Assembly (NCBI GenBank): GCA_902806565.1
Contig: CADCXA010000031.1
Span: forward strand, 1,364,001-1,428,000
Origin: Hypoxylon rubiginosum
Taxonomy: Eukaryota; Ascomycota; Sordariomycetes; Xylariales; Hypoxylaceae
Direction of reading: 5' to 3'
DNA length: 64,000 bases
Part shown: positions 35,666 to 47,366 of the stretch, in pieces
Layout of the letters: each line of letters opens with the position of its first letter
How positions within the stretch are numbered: the first letter of the stretch is position 1
Position numbers and translations under genes: made by a program
Notes under the pieces: model-generated
Databases searched by the model: none
What the model was told of the DNA's origin: nothing
Seen by the model: only the letters and a program-made list of their open reading frames with translations

Positions 35666-36715
35666 TTCTGATCGCTTTGACGTGGGGAGGCACCGTATAT
35701 GCGTGGGACACGTACCACGTCATTGTTCCACTAGTACTCGGCTTCATCGGATTCGGCATGTTCCTAGCATATGAATGGACTATCTGCAAGGAGCCGTCGT
35801 TTCCTCTCCAGGTCCTGTCAAACCGAACCTCTGCTGCTGCCTTCATGCTCACCCTGATTCACTCACTATGCACCTACTGGGCCTTCTACTTCCTACCGCT
35901 ATATTTCCAGGCTGTCAAAGGGCTATCGTCGTTCAACCCAGGTAAGTCCACTCAATAGCACTTACCGGTGAAGCATACTCTTTCTCACGTGTCCTGGTGA
36001 AAGGCATCGATACCTTACCCATTTTTGCGGGCATCATTCCATTTGCCATGATCGGCGGTGGTATACTGTCCAAATGGGGCCGCTACAAGCCGGTGCACCT
36101 TGTAGGCTGGGCCATCATTACCATCGCTATGGCTTGTTCAGTTTGGTGGACCAGAACTCCTCGACGGCCGCGTGGGTCTGCTTCCAGCTTCTACTCGCTG
36201 CTGGGTCCGGTCTCCTCGCAGGGATTCTACTGCCAGCAATGCAAACACCGCTAGACGAGTCGCTCATGGCCTTGACGATAGGTATATGGGCATTCGGCCG
36301 AGGCTTTGGCTCCGTGTGGGGTGTTGCTATTCCGAGCGCCGTCTTCAACAACGAGTGTCGATTGCGTGCAGACAGCACAATTCAAGATCCAGAATTGGTC
36401 CAGTACCTTTCAGGCGGCCGCGCGTACGAGTATGCGACGCAAACCTTCTTTGAAAGCGTCGAAAACTCAACACCGCGCCAGGAGGTTGTTCAGGTGTTTA
36501 CTCAGGTAAGCAGGAAGTCGCTACTCACGCCTCGACCTTCTATTCAAAAACTTGTAGTTTTCATCTACATCGCTAACATTGCGGGTTCTTCAAAGTCTTT
36601 GCGCACTACCTGGCTCGTCGGAGTTGCCTTTGGGGGTGTAGGGTTCCTGATTACTCTTTTGGAAAAAGAAATCAAGCTTAGAGACAAACTAGAGACGAAG
36701 TACGGCCTGGAATAA
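35650..36715 (+). pseudogene. MFS (DHA2-type) transporter 3' half, truncated and frameshifted
   Basis: MFS homology opens abruptly at LIALTWGGTVYAWD (about 35665), the middle of a 14-span pump. It continues through FYFLPLYFQAVKGLS, an intron at 35941-36004, LPIFAGIIPFAMIGGG, and on to GRGFGSVWGVAIPSAVFNNE. A last intron (36506-36595, branch GCTAAC) leads to FLITLLEKEIKLRDKL and TAA at 36715. The first half is missing. At about 36131 the frame shifts: ITIAMA must move to the next frame to give LFSLVDQNSSTAAW, consistent with loss of one G from a GG pair. The gene is therefore dead. It points away from the P450 relic, with which it shares the breakpoint. Confidence 0.85.
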
Positions 36716-37214
36716 GAATATAAGAGCGAAGAGGCAATGCCTTTGTAGACTTGGACACTTTGCAGCATTGCATAGTAGAATTTAAGAGAATGCAGGTAGG
36801 TAGTCAGGGGTAGATAGATGTCAACTTAACCAAGCTCTTATAATGTTTAAAAATAGAATAATAGATCTAGAATTGTTAGATGTGATATTTTTCATGTATT
36901 TCGCTCGAGGTTAAAATATTCATTGATGTGGATACCTAAGATTCAAGATACAGCTCAGGGGAAACAGCCTAGATATCAGCGTATCTCTCCTATATGTAAA
37001 GCAGTATACATGCAGGCAGGTTATTCGTGTAATTGTGTTATAATATAGCGTACCTGAGTGCAAAGTATAGTTATATGAGCAGATATGAATCAAGTTTATG
37101 CATCGCATCAAGTGCGCTCCTGTGTTAGAAACAGTGTTTGACTAGACCAACAGCGACCCGATTCAGTCTGCCACAAAATTCAAGGCTTATCCAGATCATA
37201 ATGTCCCCATCCTC
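36716..37214. other. AT-rich gap between MFS and PKS relics
   Basis: No gene was seen. It is probably eroded sequence of the former cluster. Confidence 0.35.
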
Positions 37215-37351
37215 ATGCCAAGGGGATTTATTGCGATAGTTAGATCCGGCTGCCGGTTTCCCGGTGGAGCGTCTTCTCCCTCGAAGACTACCGCGGTTAC
37301 GACGTCGACATCTTCAATGTTTCGGAGCATATTGATCCACAGTTTGGGTAG
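37215..37351 (+). pseudogene. Polyketide synthase ketosynthase-domain scrap
   Basis: The frame at 37215 reads FIAIVRSGCRFPGGASSPSK, which matches the N-terminal start of a fungal PKS ketosynthase (usually IAIVGxxCRFPGG...SPSKLW) with Arg for Gly. It switches frame near 37284 to YRGYDVDIFNVSEHIDPQFG and TAG at 37349. This resembles the next conserved KS block (F-F-N-x-S...DPQ-R) with the residues between lost. Nothing PKS-like remains on either side. A complete PKS is 6-8 kb longer. It is a tiny relic, but two adjacent KS blocks in the right order make chance unlikely. Confidence 0.6.
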
Positions 37352-38000
37352 CTCTGACGCTGGGGTCTATTTCGAGCTAATTAGAGAGGAAGATAGTATC
37401 TAGCCCTCATACAACTATGAGAGCTGAACAGATATGTTTTAAAAGGCGAACCTCTGCCCCTAGGATAGGATAGCTCTTAGGTCTGATGCGAGGGCCGCCC
37501 CTAGTAGGCCGGTCGCCAGCTGTCCGGAAAACGCTCTATGACTCTATAAATAAGACGTTTTCTGCACTTTACAAATAGCACAGCTCTTTATGTTACGAGG
37601 GGCTATAAGTTAGTCGCTGGTGGCTAAGCCCGCGGTGTGTGCCATGCGTCGCGAATAAGACGACCAGTCCAATTAAAAGCCAATTGAGAGCTGTAGATAT
37701 TCAATATTACGTTTCAATCAGACATTTCAGGGGACAAAAATGCAATTCAGGATTCCGACCCAGGTAGGCGGTGCAGACGGCCAGCAATCAGCCTCAAGCC
37801 ACCCCTGAACCGCCCCCATTGATCTCGGCCTCGTGTTAACCACGAGATCTGTTATGCCTTGATGATTGCTATATCCGCCTTGGGTATTTAGGGTTGCAGC
37901 TGGAACGTTCAGATTGTTGAAGAACTCTTTCAATCACCATCCGCACTCGTGGAAGCTTCAGATTCGAATTACAAGAGAAGAACCAGCAGAATTAGCAATC
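37352..38000. other. Intergenic upstream of surface-protein gene
   Basis: No gene or further PKS homology was seen. It probably includes the promoter of the gene at 38001. Confidence 0.35.
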
Positions 38001-38973
38001 ATGCAGTTTTCACCCAGCAACTTGGTGGTCTTCGCCGGGCTGGCATGTGTCGTCCAGGGGGCATTTTGGACGTACGTTCTACGCTTTTTCGACTCCCGAC
38101 CTTATCCTCCCTCCCTTCCCACTTTCCCCTCTCATTTCATAGTGTCTCAACAACGACGACGTGCTAAAATCTAACCAACTCTCCAGCGACATCCTCAAGG
38201 GCCTCCAGCAGGCCGGCCGCTACGGCGACTTCTTCGACGCCATCGGGGACGCGGCGGACGACCTGCTGTCGGACGACGGCGAGGCCGCCACGTTCATCTG
38301 CGAGATCCTGCGCGGCGACATCCCGGACGTCTTCGAGGAGCTGCCGTCGGCGGTGGCGAGCGAGGCGGAAGGGGACTTCCAGGCGCTGACGTCGTTCGTC
38401 GGGGGCCTGCCGTCGATCGTGCCCGAGGTCTTCAGCGACATCGTGCGGGGCGGCGAGGTGGTCGTCAGCATCGTCGAGGAGATCGTGACGGCGCCGGGCG
38501 AAGCGCTTACCATAATCGAAGGCGACGCCGTCAGCGTGTGGTCCGACATCACGGCGGGCGTCGCCAGCGTCGTCGACGACGTCACCTACTTCCTCGGCTG
38601 CGGCCTCCCCTGGGAGTCCTGCTCCTCGTCGTCCTCCTTCACCGACAACGGCATCCTCTCGCGCTGCAGCAGCGTCCTCCACGACCAGAGTTCTTCGGCC
38701 TCGTCTATGACGTCCGCCACGCCGACCTCATCGTCGTCGATAGGTGCTGTGCTGACTTCGAGCGCGGCGACCCCGGGGAGCTCCGTCGAGACGGCGGGGC
38801 CCAGCCAGACCGCTGTGGAGACCGTTACCAACGTGCTGGCAGCCAACGCAACGAGCAGCTCCTCCCTTCCCGTTTCCACCGACTCGCCTCCGGTGAACGA
38901 TGCCGGCAAAGGGGGTGGAGACTCGAAGTTTGCGGCCGTTATGTTAGGCTTCATCTTCATGTTCTTCCTTTGA
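38001..38973 (+). CDS. Secreted Ser/Thr-rich, probably GPI-anchored protein
   Basis: Exons 38001-38071 and 38187-38973 (115-bp intron) give 285 aa. The first exon is a signal peptide (NLVVFAGLACVVQG). Residues ~25-170 form an acidic, helix-prone region with repeating hydrophobic spacing (DILKGLQQAGRYGDFFDAIG; FLGCGLPWESCSS). Residues ~190-260 are Ser/Thr-rich, as in O-glycosylated wall proteins. The end, GKGGGDSKFAAVMLGFIFMFFL trimmed to KFAAVMLGFIFMFFL, is hydrophobic and fits a GPI-attachment signal. Function is unknown; cell-wall or surface location is inferred. The coding part is very GC-rich, so the opposite strand also appears open, but that frame has no protein-like features. Confidence 0.75.
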
Positions 38974-41900
38974 AGTGTTTTCAAGTCATGAGCCTCGGGA
39001 CGGGAAGTTATTGGCGTTGTTAACTTTTAATATCTAGCACTGCCTATCATTAAGCTAGGGAGTTGGAAATGGCTCGTATTTATTTTCTTCTTGTCGAGTA
39101 AATTGACTCTACTCAGCTTACAGCACCTATTGTAAATTGGGATGTGTTAGGGGTAATTATAGAACTCTTTTTCTGATTAAATCTTCGTATGAACTGCCTA
39201 CCTAATGTACAGGTAAATATATTAACCTAGTATGCTTGAACTATTAGCATATTGTCTTCCAAGCTGGAGTTGAGTAGGCCTTATACTTTGAATTTAATTT
39301 TGCCTTAGTAGCCATACACTACTTATCTCTCTGTATTAGGAAAGAGCATGTTTTCGATTGCTATAAGCTGACATCACTAGGTAGGTAGTATAAGAATATA
39401 TCGAGGTGATTCCCTCTGACAAGTTTTCTAGAGGCCGATACGGGCTTAATACTGTAATGATTAATAATGACATTTAAATCCTACCTTGATAGTTGAAATA
39501 TAGATGCAAAAGTGACTAGACGAATTTGGAGATGGTATGGCTGTCCAGTTAGAACGAATGATCCTTCAAACATCAGATGGTTCCCGGAAAGCGGCTAACG
39601 AGCAACGAATCGGATTTCCAGGCCACCAATAACCAACCTTTTTATGTTCATAAAGCTAAAAAGGGTGGGTAGGATCGGAATCGTTGGCTGAGACGGCTGT
39701 CAGGCTAGAACTTCCGTAAACCAAGGTGTATAGGAAGTCAATCCCCAGGAAGTGAGCTTGTCGAAGATTAGCAATATCTTACTATGGGCACTAGCTCTTA
39801 CATTCCTTCTCCAACTTTGCCCCGGAAATCATTCGTTGTATTGGATGAAACGTAACCGGATCTAGCTAAGGGAGAAGATGAGATCTTAGTAAAGTTCGGG
39901 GAATAGTGTGGCGTGATGAACGTAAGTGTCTACGTAAGACTTGGATCATGTCTTGTAACTTGAAATCATTTCCGAGAAATCAAGAAACCATTGTTTGGTA
40001 GGTTAGAGATTTAATCTATCTGACTGCCAACCTAACGACGATGTTCAAAGAAAGCCGTCATGTTTAGCTAGGTCTAGGGGGGTTGGAGCCTACCTAGGTA
40101 CTTGGGTAGCATCAAGAGTTTGATTCTTGCTAGATGGTCTCATTTCACACCGATACTGTCGTCCTCCCCTCTCATCTCTCGCCCCTTGCGTACCTAGGTG
40201 TATAAGGTGTAGATAGGTGAGTCCCCTTACATGGTTGGTGTAAGCTTCAGGGGCCGACAACTTTGGAGCTGCCAAAGCCTCGAGTTTGACAACCGAGGTC
40301 CGACTACGGCTTTCAATATGTTTAGCCGTCGGAGGTTGTACTACGATATCATGATCTACGACGCTACACATTTGCAATTTCTCTTGCTCATTGGGGAGTT
40401 GAAGGTGCTAAAGACGATGACGACGGCGCCGCGCAACTTGATTACTAGGACAGTATACAAAAAGGGCATCACGGCGGCAGGATGGCCTGGCAACGAAATT
40501 AGCTAGATATGGTTTCATTCTGCGACTTGGATCTATGAACGGCGTCGTGGTTGATGCATTCCAGGTCGTTATCTGATGGTATGCTAAGGGTATCGTATCC
40601 ATGGCAGAGACCTGGAGCAAGTAGCATTGATGAGACTGAGCATCTGGCATCACGGTCTAGAAACGGGTTATAATTAGATGATCTCAGGTACACTTAGGAA
40701 TATTTAACCCTTCTTTAAGAGTGTCCTGGCTGCAGGATAACCATCCCGAATTGTCAACCCGCGGACTGCAACATTCCTGATTCGAAACGTCCTGTCCGAA
40801 AAAGGAGGCTGGTTGACCGTCTTTCGTAATTTAGATTGCACTCATGTCCTTACGTGGCTCTTTAAACGAGACCGAGTCGGTATTCCGTCTGATGAATAGG
40901 TGTCATGGCACATGGATGCTTCCAAATTCGTCCAAATTCGTCCTTCTATAGCTCAGGGATATACTTCAGGCTAAATGGACAGAACAGTAAGGAATGGTTC
41001 GAGGCCACCATCAGAAGCAACATCGAGGACGGGACGATTCAAATACAGAAGACGTCATTGGACGAAAGGCGTACCTATACCTAGCAAAGATGGTTCATCT
41101 GATATTCGTCAGAGTTTGAGAGCCGTGGGTCGAGCAACAGAGCGGGCGGAGATTGCGGGACTAGCAACCGAAGCGGCTGAGGACGGTTGTTCAGGTCCCT
41201 GACCTCGCGGTCCGAGGATGGCTGGGATACCAAAAACCCGGAAAAGCAGGCTTTGCTTGAAGATCATGTCGCCTTGAATAGGCGAAGACGAGGTACATGT
41301 ACCTAAGCGTAGGCGACGGGGAGCCGTCGGGAGATGTGCGTAGGCGAATGCATCGAGCCGCGCCGCAAATTTAAAGTTGATATACGGACGTAAAGGTACA
41401 TGAGATGGAATGATCTCTGCCACTAGCCGCTACGAATATATAGGGGCGAAGAGACACGAACCTAACTAGATGTCAATAACGGCGCGGGACGGCTCGCCGT
41501 GCAGGCGAGTCTCGCACTACACTACACAAGCACAAGGACTCGAGTTGAGCGCTAGGGAAGATACATAGACATCAAGCGAGAAAAAAGATGACGAATACGC
41601 CGTGGTGTCTCTTGACGAAAAAAAAAAAAAGTCTCCTTCCGGATGCAATGGTAACATTCTGTCCCGCGCTGCGCACGTGTTGTACCGTGATGCACCCCGG
41701 ACTCCGCGAAGTACGTCTAATGAGGTCTTGCACGGGATCATGCACCGGCGGGCGGGACGGCTGAGTTGAGTCGAGACGAGTCGAGTCGAGATGAGATGAG
41801 GTGAGGTGAGATGAGACGAAATCAAGGTTTGAAGATTAACCGAGCCATAATACGTTGTTAGATTCGACGTCTTGTATGCGATGCTGCGCCGTCGACTTGC

Positions 41901-43205
41901 CATGAGTGGCGACAGTTGAAGTCGCGAAGAACAGCGAAAGATGGACCGGCTATTTTACATTGGATGGTAACATAGTAATTTTGTTCGCTACCCCGTACGT
42001 CAGAACCGTTCCAAAGTTACCATTGTCTGGGTTCGCTGGTACACAGGCACAGGGCTGCATGCAAGAAAGGGAGAGACGAAGAAGCCTAGATCCCTGACGA
42101 GCCATGCGCCGATCTACTATGTAGAAACGCTCGGGCGCGCTCATCCGGCCAAAATTTAACATTTGATCAGCTGGATCAGCAATCACCAGTAGTTATTTGG
42201 GCAAACACTTCTTCTAAACCGGCAGACCGGTGAACGGGTTCGCTGTTGGGCTGTGGGGTAGATTGCTTTGACAGTTCGAGTCGATGCCGTGTTCCTGAAA
42301 TGCTTCTATTTTTCTATTTTATCCATGTTCGTTAGGACGTAAGAGAACAACGGCGCAAGCCAATGACAGCGAGCCATTTGATAAGATCGTCTGTTGCGCT
42401 TTAGGTCCCTGGGTCCTTCGATTACCTATCCACTTCGCTCGATTGGCGATGGCTTTTTTTGATGGAGAAAAAAGGACAATCCCATGAACTCGGGAATCCT
42501 TGCTCTCTGTTATAGGTAAAATACCAACATGGATCTGATGATACGGAATCGAAAAATCACAGGCCGACTCTACACAATAAAACAGAAATTCGTCAAGGGT
42601 GCGTACCTCCTTAGGAGGTCTTAGGAGGTAGCTACTGTAGGTAGTATTCCCGAACATCCCGAGAGCTAGAGAAGAGTCGGGCCATTTGATGCGATCAGCC
42701 AGGGGCTAAACACGAGGCTAAGGGCGGAAATGAGTATCTGGTGTGGGTGTGCCAGTTCATGTATGTCAGAAGCGTCGGGTGCGTTGTCATCTTAAAAATG
42801 AAGGGTGATGGGGTGTAGAAATGCGCTACGGTAGCAGTTGTAACGGCAGTTGAGAGATCTCTCCAACCTGCACGGGGAACTGACAAGACATCGAATATAG
42901 AAAGCATGGAGTATGGAAGCATGTGAAGTGTCTGACATGCATGAATGTAGACATGTATGTACATATGTATGTGTGTGTATACACCTACATAGGTACGCGT
43001 GTATAAATAAAGGTCTCGCTTAATAGATGAATAGAGTCTAGACGAAATGATGTAATGATAGGAGAATGCAACGAGCCAAGATGACGGTGGGCTGCTGTAA
43101 TGCGTCTCTGGAACGCGAATAGGTTCAAAACCGTAAGACGACAGCTGAGCCGCTGGTTTAGGGGTTTAGGTACCTAGGCCAGGAGATCGAGCTTGAGAAG
43201 ACCTT

Positions 43206-43235
43206 GCTTGCTTGAGCTTGCTTGAGCTTGCTTGA
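43206..43235. repeat. Three exact tandem copies of a 10-bp unit
   Basis: GCTTGCTTGA is repeated three times without change, flanked by partial copies. It is in a noncoding region. Confidence 0.85.
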
Positions 43236-45966
43236 GAAGGGCATGCTTCATGAGCTTGTCACTTACGACGGGATCCGACCGCGAGCCTGGCTAGCTGAAC
43301 ACTTTCGAATCCTTGGTATACATCGCTGGAGTGGCTTGGTACATGCGAACTCCGACGAGGAGGCGTCTGTCTACAGTCGTTCCCGACCACGATACGGACT
43401 TTTTTGGTTTGCTTGCCTGATCAAGGGTTTGGATATGTTTGACTTCGTCTCCGAGTTCCCCCTCGTGGACAGCCGTCTCCACGCTCCCCAGGTTTTACCA
43501 TCATCTGGACCTAGGTTCATGTGAGCCTCGAAGTCTGACATGTACATTACCTCTCAGATATCCTCCCTGCGTCCCTAGATGCTACCAGATTGCTAATGAC
43601 GCTGAATACCAAGGTAAAAGTGGTAAAAGTAGGGGACGACATCCGACGACCGGGATGAATTGGCCAATAATAGCCAACCATTCTAACCCCGATGAATATG
43701 GACGATGCAACACCCGACGATGTTTTCCTGGGTCACTTATGGAAGATTAAATCTTTTTTGTCATAATGTCGTTTCAACCGCACTCAGCTGTTTTTTTTGC
43801 CCGAGTATAGGTTAGCGCAACTGAGATGTTTCGTTGTATAACATCTACTCTTCCGCCCTTCTTGGTAACTGTAGTTTGTTGGAATTCTTGTCATTCAAGT
43901 TTGTCCCTTTCACGTGTCGTCTTGGAGTTTCGACTTGTCGGCAAACAGACCTGGTTTTCCTATTCTGTTACTTAAGTCTTCGTCTCAAGTACTCCAGAAT
44001 TCGGCCGAGATCTGCCCAGGGTTTCGCGCAAGCGTGCAACGAAGTCGGCAAACTCCTGCGGCCACGGCAATTGGGATACTCAATACGTAATACCTGGATT
44101 TGACGACTCGAACGACAACTTATAAGTCCTTTTCTTTCTTTCTTCAACGATCGCTAGATCGGCAGCTCGGTTCATTCGCTAACACGCGAATCATCCATCT
44201 GGCTCTACATACACTACATACATAGGTAGTAGGTAGTAGAGTGGCTTCGGGTGGGAATACATCCATACATCCATCACACGATAAAAGAACGCTCGCGAAT
44301 CCTTTCCCCTGCCTACCTACCTCCCTGCCTCCTAAGGTACCCTCTCACTCCATTAATTGTCGCAGCCCCGGTCCAGGCCGACACGCGACAAGTGGGCCGA
44401 AGAACCTGGTTCATAATAAGTGAGCACCGTCTCGTCGGTGTGGCAGTCCCGCATCTGCGCATACAAAAGTTACCAGGTGTTCCTAGCCAACCCAGCACTA
44501 CACGCGATTCTAGTGGTTCTTCTAGAAGACCCATCCTTACCAACCCTTCCCACCCTTACCGGCTGGACCATCCGGGAACGCGAACTAGGACGATTGCGGT
44601 GTTATCGACCATTATCGACCGCACAAGCAAATCTTCCCTCCGCACCTAAGGACCCAACACCCGGCAGTGCTACATAGTACGTCGTAGTGTTCCTGTTAGT
44701 CGGCCGGGTTTGTTTCTGAGGCTAGCAGCAGATGGATATATGTAATACATAATAGAAAAGGCAGACAATCCCATTGGCGCCGTATCCGACACTGATCTTA
44801 CGAACTGCTGCTGGTGGATTAAAGAAGAAAAAACAATAAAAAAGCAACAGCAACAAAATACCCTCGACTTTGGATTGATTGATGTGATTCGGGATTCAAA
44901 GGAAGAAGAAAAAAAGGAGAGAAGACTGGATTTGCGGATGCCCGAGTTATAAAGAACCTCCTTACGGGACCATTACTGCCCTGTACTGGCATTACCAATT
45001 CGGATCCTTTTCTCAATTCCCAAGGTGAACGAGTGGACTGTGGACTGTGGACTGTGGACGGTGGGACAGTGGAAAGTAGAAAGGAATCTACTATTCCTAT
45101 TCGAATTATTCAAACGATTCGAATTCGAATCGTGTAATACAATGTACGTACCACTGCCTGATTACTCGGTTCTCTCTATTCTCGATGTCAACAAAAACTA
45201 CCTATTAACTTCCATTTCTTTCTGCTCTCTAGTCCATCTTTTCCCCCAAATCGTCAAATCGTTAAATCGCTGTGGCCATTCCCACAACGACCTCTTACCT
45301 TGCCTCCTTTCTTCACCTGTCGATTACACAAGAGTTGGAGGTCAGATCAGCTCTGCAGTTCCTTAGCGCTATTTCTTTCCCCCCAAAACCAGTTCAACCC
45401 GTTAAAGGCTCCCTTTGCGAACGACCCTAGGGGGAAGAACTTTTGGACAACGGGCCAACCAGAACAGAACACAAGGATCAGATATCCCAGGACCAAGAGC
45501 CGATTGGCGACCCTATTTCTGCTTGTCCTGTCATCCTGTACCGCACATACTTGGATTGTGGCTCGTGATTGACTGCACACGCATCGCAGCAAGCAAGTAC
45601 TATTAGGTAGTGCACGTCCACACAAACCCAGGGCAACTTCAAAGTTGCTCATTTCGCATTTCGCACTTCGCATCGATATCCTGGAACTGGAAAAGACCGA
45701 CGCAGCCGCAGACGTAATCTACCTGGTCCATAGGGTCCCATAGGGTCCATAGCTGCGAGTACCTACCGGGGACCGGGGGACCAGGCATCGGGCAAGGCAA
45801 CGGACATAAGAGCCCTCTCAGAGTAATCAACTCGCATCGTTTCATTCATGAGATAAAAAAAAAAGGTTTGGTACCGCTCACAAAAAAGGACCCTGCTTGG
45901 CTAGCTTTGGATAAGTGACTGAGCTAGGAGCTAGGGTCAGGACGTGGGAGCGTGGGAGGTAGAATT

Positions 45967-46013
45967 GGGATAGGGATAGGGAGAGGGATAGGGATTGGGA
46001 TTGGGATATTTGG
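45967..46013. repeat. G-rich GGGATA/GGGATT tandem tract
   Basis: GGGATA, GGGAGA and GGGATT units follow each other for about 45 bp. It resembles an interstitial telomere-like or G-quadruplex-prone tract but does not match TTAGGG. Confidence 0.75.
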
Positions 46014-46545
46014 GGGTCACATTTGGGTTGGTATTGGTAACTGTTTGGCGCATTACCTGCCTATTACCTATTACCTATTGCCCGTTGCCCGTTGCCCATC
46101 GCCCATTACCCACCTACCCTTGGGCTGCTGCTCAGCGCACTGCTCGCGCATACCAACCATACCAACCTAGGTACACCTACGCTTTCGCATTTCGACAACC
46201 CCACGGGTGCGACGCTCCACAAACGCCGTGCCGCCGTGCTTCGTGCTTTTGCGTTGTGCGCCCGTGTGCGTATGCGTGTGCGCCCGTGCTGAATAAACGT
46301 CATGACGTCCATAGTAAGTACCCATCATCATCATCTTCTCTCTCACTCCCTGTATCTTCACTCTACATACATATGTATGTATGTCTTCACTCTGTGTTAT
46401 GTTACCAGTCCAATCCGATCGTGACTCTGACTTTACTGTCGCGTCACGCGTCTTTTATCTTGTCAGCCATCATTCATCATCCCAACTTCTTACTTCGCAC
46501 AGCATCAGCATCTTAGATACACATCTTAGATACAGCCCGTCCCCC

Positions 46546-46585
46546 CATTCTCATTCTCATTCTCATTCTCATTCTCATTCTCATC
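46546..46585. repeat. CATTCT hexanucleotide microsatellite
   Basis: More than six uninterrupted CATTCT units lie in the probable leader of the folliculin-like gene. Confidence 0.85.
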
Positions 46586-47366
46586 CTATTCCTACTCCCA
46601 CTAGTCTCACCTGCATACCTTAGTTGGCCCCCCTGTTCAGGTTTGCTTCTCCTTTCTTTGAACCTTACGCTTTGTATCCCACACCTTTCTCCCACTCCCA
46701 CTACTCCCACCACTCCCACCACTCATCCTCTTCCCCCCCCCGGCTTCCCACCTCCTTGTCGAATCCCTTCACCGCCTCGCATTTCCAGACCAACCCGGAA
46801 GCCTCGTGTCCCCCCACACTCACACACACTCTCTCGTCTCTCCTCAGCCCCCCAGGTCTCACCTACTTATGGTACTTGGGCTGCTTATGTTGGACGGTCC
46901 CCCCTATTCCCATCGCGACGGCACGGAGCGAAGCGATGTGCCGCTACGCCCCAAGTCAGCCATGACTTGCGCTTGATTGGTACGGTGTCATGATTGTCGC
47001 AGATACCCATATACCCATATACCCAGATACCCAAGTTGCCGGCCTGAACTTTAGAACTCGCCTTATTATTACCCCCTTGCGCTACAGTGACGTTTTCCCT
47101 TCCAGAGTTCGCTCTTCGAAACTCTACCTCCTTCCCGTTTGTCTCTAAAACTTACTCATCCTTCGCCCAACTTTCCTCCCTTGGGTCCCAGACCGACTCG
47201 TTCTTCAGCTTGACCCCCACTCTCTTCCCACCTCTTCCCACCTTATTATGGCCAGCCGGAACGCTGCGAGTGCTTCAACGTCCTGATCTGGTCCCCCGAT
47301 ATGCTGTCCTAACACGTGGATTTTACCAAACTATCTTGCGCGCTCAAATACTCTTTTTGGTCTACC

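Larger units (their letters stand above)
38974..47366. other. 8.4-kb gene-poor stretch with many simple repeats
   Basis: No frame here could be recognised as a gene on either strand. The left part (39-41 kb) is AT-rich. From about 41.5 kb short tandem tracts are frequent: GAGTC/GATGAG at 41764-41818, a 10-bp repeat at 43206-43235, TGGACTG near 45030, GGGATA-type at 45967-46013, TCATTC at 46546-46585 and CACTCC near 46690-46730. ACCTAGGT/AGGTACCT copies lie at 40092, 40192, 43168, 43509 and 46165. The last ~1 kb is C/T-rich and likely the leader of the downstream gene. Confidence 0.5.

Noticed and set aside
38164..38682. - strand frame within the Ser/Thr-rich protein gene
   Set aside because: Arg/Asp-rich shadow in GC-rich DNA, no start context or motif.
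45967..46013. Interstitial telomere
   Set aside because: Units are GGGATA/GGGATT, not TTAGGG repeats, and the tract is short and irregular.
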